NCBI GenBank assembly: GCA_016926595.1 | Contig: JAFGOG010000382.1 | Coordinates: forward strand, 1 to 17,994 | Direction of reading: 5' to 3' | DNA length: 17,994 nt | DNA from: Anaerolineae bacterium | GTDB taxonomy: Bacteria > Chloroflexota > Anaerolineae > JAAYZQ01 | Shown: positions 15,275 through 17,994 of the stretch, piece after piece | How the letters are laid out: each line of letters begins with the position of its first letter | Numbering within the stretch: position 1 is the stretch's first letter | The notes under the pieces: generated by a model | The model's input: only the letters and a program-made list of their open reading frames with translations | Told to the model about the DNA's origin: nothing | Databases searched by the model: none | Program-made: the position numbers and the translations under genes

Positions 15275-16120
15275 CTATCTCTGTTCCTGGCCTGGCCGGC
15301 TTTCCTGCCAGTCCCGCACCCACACCTCCTGTCGTGGGTAGGGTAAGGTGATGCCCTCTCGCCCGCACGTGATCAGAACCCGCTTCCGCAGCTCGCGGGC
15401 GACCTCCAATTGCTGGCCCGGCCTGGTCTTGACCATCACCCGCACGCCGACGGCCCAATCGCCCAGGGAGATGGGGCCGAGAACCTGTGGAGCTTCTAAC
15501 AAGTGCAGCTCCCAGGCTGGATCCCGGGCAAATGCTTCAGCCGCCTCCTCCAGCACTCCAAACACGCGGTCCAGGTCCTCCTCGTAGGCCACGCCCACTT
15601 CCACGACCGCCCGCGACCACGCCTTGGTCATATTGGAGACAATGCGCGCCTCGCCGTTGGGGATGATATGCAGGTAGCCGTCGATATCGCGTAGGCTGGT
15701 GGCGCGTAGTGTCAGCCGCTCCACCTGGCCCGACAGAGCGCCGACCTTGATCGTGTCTCCCACGGCGTACTGGTTTTCCACCAGAATGAAAAAGCCGCCG
15801 AGCAGGTCCTTGATCAAGCTCTGTGCACCCAGACCTACCGCTAATCCGACCACGCCGGCGCTGGCAAGCATCGGGACGATGTCGATGTCAAACCTGCTGA
15901 GCAGCATCAGCACGGCCACGCTGACAATCACCACCGTGACACCCCACACGGCAATCTCGATCATGGTGATCACCTGCTGCTGCCGTTCCTGCTCCAGGCC
16001 GTCCTGTGACCGGACGGCGCGCAGAATTCGGCGGCGCAAGATCTGCGCCGCAACCAATCCTGCGATCGCCACGGCGACGATTACCACCCCGGCCAGCAAG
16101 TTACTTTCCAGTGAATCCAC
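15275..16120 (-). CDS. MscS-family small-conductance mechanosensitive channel
   Basis: Channel that opens on membrane tension to release solutes during osmotic downshock. The 281-residue length equals the small MscS class. Hydrophobic helices lie at about 8-28, 50-73 and 83-113. The third has the MscS pore-helix pattern of packed Gly/Ala (ASAGVVGLAVGLGAQSLIKDLLGGFFI). The beta domain starts ENQYAVGDTIKVG, with the conserved GQVE, LRATSLRDIDG and IPNGE segments. The start codon is GTG at 16120; AGGAGG lies 5 bases upstream and no better ATG exists. The gap to the hydrolase gene is 92 bases on the same strand, and a hairpin repeat separates it from the gene upstream, so operon membership is uncertain. 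Confidence 0.93.
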   Translation of the reverse strand: MDSLESNLLAGVVIVAVAIAGLVAAQILRRRILRAVRSQDGLEQERQQQVITMIEIAVWGVTVVIVSVAVLMLLSRFDIDIVPMLASAGVVGLAVGLGAQSLIKDLLGGFFILVENQYAVGDTIKVGALSGQVERLTLRATSLRDIDGYLHIIPNGEARIVSNMTKAWSRAVVEVGVAYEEDLDRVFGVLEEAAEAFARDPAWELHLLEAPQVLGPISLGDWAVGVRVMVKTRPGQQLEVARELRKRVLITCGREGITLPYPRQEVWVRDWQESRPGQEQR

Positions 16121-16147
16121 CTTTTCCTCCTACCTGCCCGGGGTTGC

Positions 16148-16170
16148 CACCCTGAGCGCAACGAAGGGTG
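16148..16170. repeat. Short hairpin resembling a dispersed CACCCTGAGCG / CGAAGGGTG repeat
   Basis: CACCCT (16148-16153) pairs with AGGGTG (16165-16170) around an 11-base GAGCGCAACGA loop. This reads like a short palindromic repeat that I recall being scattered between genes in many bacterial genomes, including Chloroflexota. Only one copy was seen in this window. It lies between the four-helix protein and channel genes and may simply form an RNA hairpin. Confidence 0.4.
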
Positions 16171-16245
16171 TCGCTATCGGGGCCGAAAGCGCAAAAAGCT
16201 GAGTGACAGGCTCTCCAACCCGGCCTTTAGCCTAGGTCGTATCGC

Positions 16246-16632
16246 TCAGCGCTCTCGCGTCCTGACCACCTCCGACAGCGCTGCCACCCACGCTGCTGCA
16301 AAGGCGGCGAACACGCCAAACAGCAGCCAGACGTACCAGGGCCAGCTCGCGCCCAGCAGTTGGCGCAGCAGGCCGGCGCAGGTGAGTGTAGTAAAGATAG
16401 CCTCGACCTCGATCAGAAGCGCAGCCTGCGCTTGGGTGGCGCCGCGCCAGCCGCGCCACGAGCTCCACGCCAGCGCCAGCAGGGCAGCGCCCAAGATGCG
16501 GCTGAGCAGCGGGTCAATGGGCGCCCAGCCAAATAGGTCCAATGTGCGGCCGGGGGCGAGAAGCAACGGGAGACCGCCGATCACGGCGACTACAGCATGG
16601 ACCAAGAACAGGATCCTGAGCCATTTGGACAT
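16246..16632 (-). CDS. Uncharacterised four-helix membrane protein
   Basis: A 128-residue hydrophobic protein with four predicted helices: about 5-26 (RILFLVHAVVAVIGGLPLLL), 42-59, 67-92 and 96-118, ending in a short charged tail VVRTRER. The segment LAPGRTLDLFGWAPIDPLLSRILGAALLALA, with a conserved-looking APG and GA pair, resembles small membrane proteins annotated only as hypothetical in many bacteria. AAGGAG sits 8 bases before the ATG at 16632. It is upstream of the channel gene by 125 bases and divergent from the FecR gene. Function unknown. Confidence 0.78.
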   Translation of the reverse strand: MSKWLRILFLVHAVVAVIGGLPLLLAPGRTLDLFGWAPIDPLLSRILGAALLALAWSSWRGWRGATQAQAALLIEVEAIFTTLTCAGLLRQLLGASWPWYVWLLFGVFAAFAAAWVAALSEVVRTRER

Positions 16633-16668
16633 CGGGAGAACTCCTTTCTCTTCCAGCGTCTTTCCCCT

Positions 16669-16697
16669 ATTCTACCATCATCCGCGCTCGAGTGCAA
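16669..16697 (-). promoter_or_regulatory. Possible promoter of the four-helix protein gene
   Basis: On the minus strand TTGCAC (16697-16692) and TAGAAT (16674-16669) are 17 bases apart. The -10 is good and the -35 weak. The implied start point is about 30 bases before the ATG at 16632. Confidence 0.35.
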
Positions 16698-16728
16698 GGA
16701 AAACCCCGATTCCCGATTTCCAGGGTTC

Positions 16729-16757
16729 TTTACAATACGGCAGTTCCGTGGTATAAT
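16729..16757 (+). promoter_or_regulatory. Promoter of the FecR-domain gene
   Basis: TTTACA (16729-16734), a 17-base spacer and TATAAT (16752-16757) match eleven of twelve consensus positions. The leader to the ATG at 16874 is about 110 bases and contains a small GC hairpin near 16795-16817. Confidence 0.7.
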
Positions 16758-16873
16758 AGTGCCAGGTACAAGGAAGTTGGCAGAAGGGGCTGTTAGCCGG
16801 GGTGCATCCACCGGCCTGTTGTGCTTTTTATGGTTTATATCGGCATCATCCACCCGATAGAAGAAGTTGAGAG

Positions 16874-17994
16874 ATGAAGCGTGACCCGGCTCACGTGATA
16901 GGTGAATACCTAGCTCTTGTCGAAAAAGGAGACCAGGCGGCTCTGATCGACCTGATGGCCCGCCACCCCGAGGAGCTGGGCTCGCTGAGCCTTCACACAG
17001 ACAGACCCACCCGGCAGGAACCCGCAACAGGCAAGCACGCGGCCACCCTGCAAGCGGCTGGCTTGTTTGTAATGGTGCTTGTCGCCCTGGTTTTCATCGC
17101 CGCCGACCTTTTGCCATTCCATCTCGAGCCGGGTGCATCCCCCACCGCCACACTGACCCAGGCAGACGGGGAGGTGTATATTCTCGCCGCCGGCGCGACT
17201 TGGCAGCCAGCCAGGATCGGGACGTCGATTCAAGCAGGAGATTCTGTCCGCACCGGACCCCACTCCGCCGCTCAACTGACCTTCTCCGATGGGAGCATGA
17301 CCAGCCTAGATGCTGAGGCAGAGATTGCCGTCGCCAGGCTGGATCCCCGGCAAGATAGCGATGTCAACACCGTCGTCCTTCAACAGCGATTAGGCCGAAC
17401 CTACAATCGCATCCGGCCATCGCCCGACCTGGCCTATCACTTTGAGATTGAGACTCCAACGGCAGTCACCGCGGTGCGCGGCACCGAGTTCGTCGTAGAT
17501 GTAGAATTCAGCGGCGCCACCCACGTCGTCGTGATCGAGGGGGTGGTGGATGTAACGGCTCAAGAGGTCACGGTAGAGGTGCAGGCCAGGCACGAAACCA
17601 CCGTCGAACCGGCGCAAACACCCTCGGCCGTGCGGCCCGCCTCAATGCCGCTTTTGTATTCCAGGTCCACACCTGAATCGTCCGCCGAGATTCAGACGCC
17701 ACAAACGCCCGGCCAACCCGAAGCGCCGCAACCATCATGCACGCCGCAACCCACCGAAATGCAGCCGACCAAGATGTCATATCCGACCCGCGCGCCCGCA
17801 CCGGCGGACACGTTCACGCCAACAGACACACCCGAGCCAACACCCACGCCGCAGCCAACTAATATGCCGCAGCCGACCGACACGCCCACGCCAACACCCA
17901 CGCCGCAGCCGACCGACACGCCCACGCCAACAGCAACCAACACGCTCGAGCCGACCAAAGAACCTGAACCCACCAAGACGCCCAAGCCTACCAA
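16874..17994 (+). CDS. FecR-domain membrane protein with Pro/Thr-rich tail (3' end outside window)
   Basis: The frame is open from the ATG at 16874 to the window edge: 373 complete codons without a stop. Residues 1-58 are a short cytoplasmic region, 59-79 a membrane helix (TLQAAGLFVMVLVALVFIAAD), and about 93-225 a FecR domain: GEVYILAAGATWQPARIG, a SVRTGPHSAAQLTFSDGSMTSL-type core with the SxAxLxFxDGS pattern, and VTAVRGTEFVVDV. From about 245 the protein becomes a Pro/Thr spacer full of TPTPxPT units, as in surface proteins of Chloroflexota. The FecR domain and tail should be outside the cell. An in-frame TGA lies two codons before the ATG, so it cannot start further upstream; the ribosome-binding site is weak. 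FecR classically relays signals to an ECF sigma factor, but isolated FecR domains with surface tails are probably structural or ligand-binding; which applies here cannot be decided. Confidence 0.88.
   Translation, partial: MKRDPAHVIGEYLALVEKGDQAALIDLMARHPEELGSLSLHTDRPTRQEPATGKHAATLQAAGLFVMVLVALVFIAADLLPFHLEPGASPTATLTQADGEVYILAAGATWQPARIGTSIQAGDSVRTGPHSAAQLTFSDGSMTSLDAEAEIAVARLDPRQDSDVNTVVLQQRLGRTYNRIRPSPDLAYHFEIETPTAVTAVRGTEFVVDVEFSGATHVVVIEGVVDVTAQEVTVEVQARHETTVEPAQTPSAVRPASMPLLYSRSTPESSAEIQTPQTPGQPEAPQPSCTPQPTEMQPTKMSYPTRAPAPADTFTPTDTPEPTPTPQPTNMPQPTDTPTPTPTPQPTDTPTPTATNTLEPTKEPEPTKTPKPT
17867..17938 (+). repeat. Tandem 36-bp repeat in the Pro/Thr tail
   Basis: Two adjacent 36-base units (17867-17902 and 17903-17938) are identical over the first 30 bases and match at 33 of 36 positions. 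They encode PQPTDTPTPTPT-like units. The degenerate surroundings (17821-17994) follow the same CCNACN codon pattern, so this tract can expand or contract by slippage or recombination. Confidence 0.75.

Noticed and set aside
15183..15458. N-terminal extension of the alpha/beta hydrolase
   Set aside because: It would overlap the 3' end of the channel gene by about 180 bases, is rich in Gly, Ala and Arg without structure, and lacks a ribosome-binding site. The ATG at 15182 has one.
17820..17960. CRISPR-like spaced repeats
   Set aside because: Units are adjacent without unique spacers and stay in frame with TPTP codons, so they are coding tandem repeats.
17692..17994. Open frame on the minus strand rich in Gly and Val
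   Set aside because: It is the mirror of the Pro/Thr-coding tract of the FecR gene. The repeat composition keeps the opposite frame open, and it has no plausible start context or promoter.

Overview
The window is about 18 kb of GC-rich bacterial DNA. Nothing in it names the species. The gene repertoire fits a Chloroflexota bacterium of the Anaerolineae type: a FecR-domain protein with a long Pro/Thr tail, a triple Ig-like repeat protein with GEC/VCPSQTTTY motifs, a HEPN-NACHT NTPase paired with a membrane TPR protein, and a DUF1638 gene next to a corrinoid methyltransferase. That assignment is inference from family content. Promoters look like the ordinary housekeeping type (TTGACA-like, 17-base spacer, TATAAT-like), and most genes have strong AGGAGG ribosome-binding sites.

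Layout. Positions 1-1505 (minus strand) hold a TetR regulator, a decayed remnant of a small cysteine-motif membrane protein, and the start of a LolD/MacB-type ABC ATPase that leaves the window. A clean palindrome on the TetR promoter is a likely operator. Positions 1765-4263 (plus) form an ABC exporter operon: one ATPase and two related ABC-2 permeases, divergent from tetR. The 132-base gap after it contains a nested inverted repeat that could fold as a multi-branched structure. Positions 4396-5172 (minus) encode a protein made of three Ig-like repeats.

Positions 5398-7200 (plus) form a one-carbon operon with a strong promoter: a DUF1638 protein, an AcsE/MtgA-like methyltetrahydrofolate:corrinoid methyltransferase overlapping it by 4 bases, and a small membrane protein. 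A LiaF/DUF5668-like membrane protein (7304-7738, minus) faces it. Positions 7968-14154 (plus) are the most unusual part: a membrane-anchored TPR protein translationally coupled to a 1289-residue STAND NTPase with an N-terminal HEPN-like domain carrying RNxxxH. This pair is the best candidate for an undescribed sensing, regulatory or defence module.

Positions 14148-16632 (minus) encode a membrane protein of four predicted helices, a MscS-family channel and a membrane-anchored alpha/beta hydrolase. From 16874 to the window end (plus) lies an incomplete gene for a membrane-anchored FecR-domain protein with a Pro/Thr-rich repetitive tail. No tRNA, rRNA, CRISPR array, transposase or integrase was seen.
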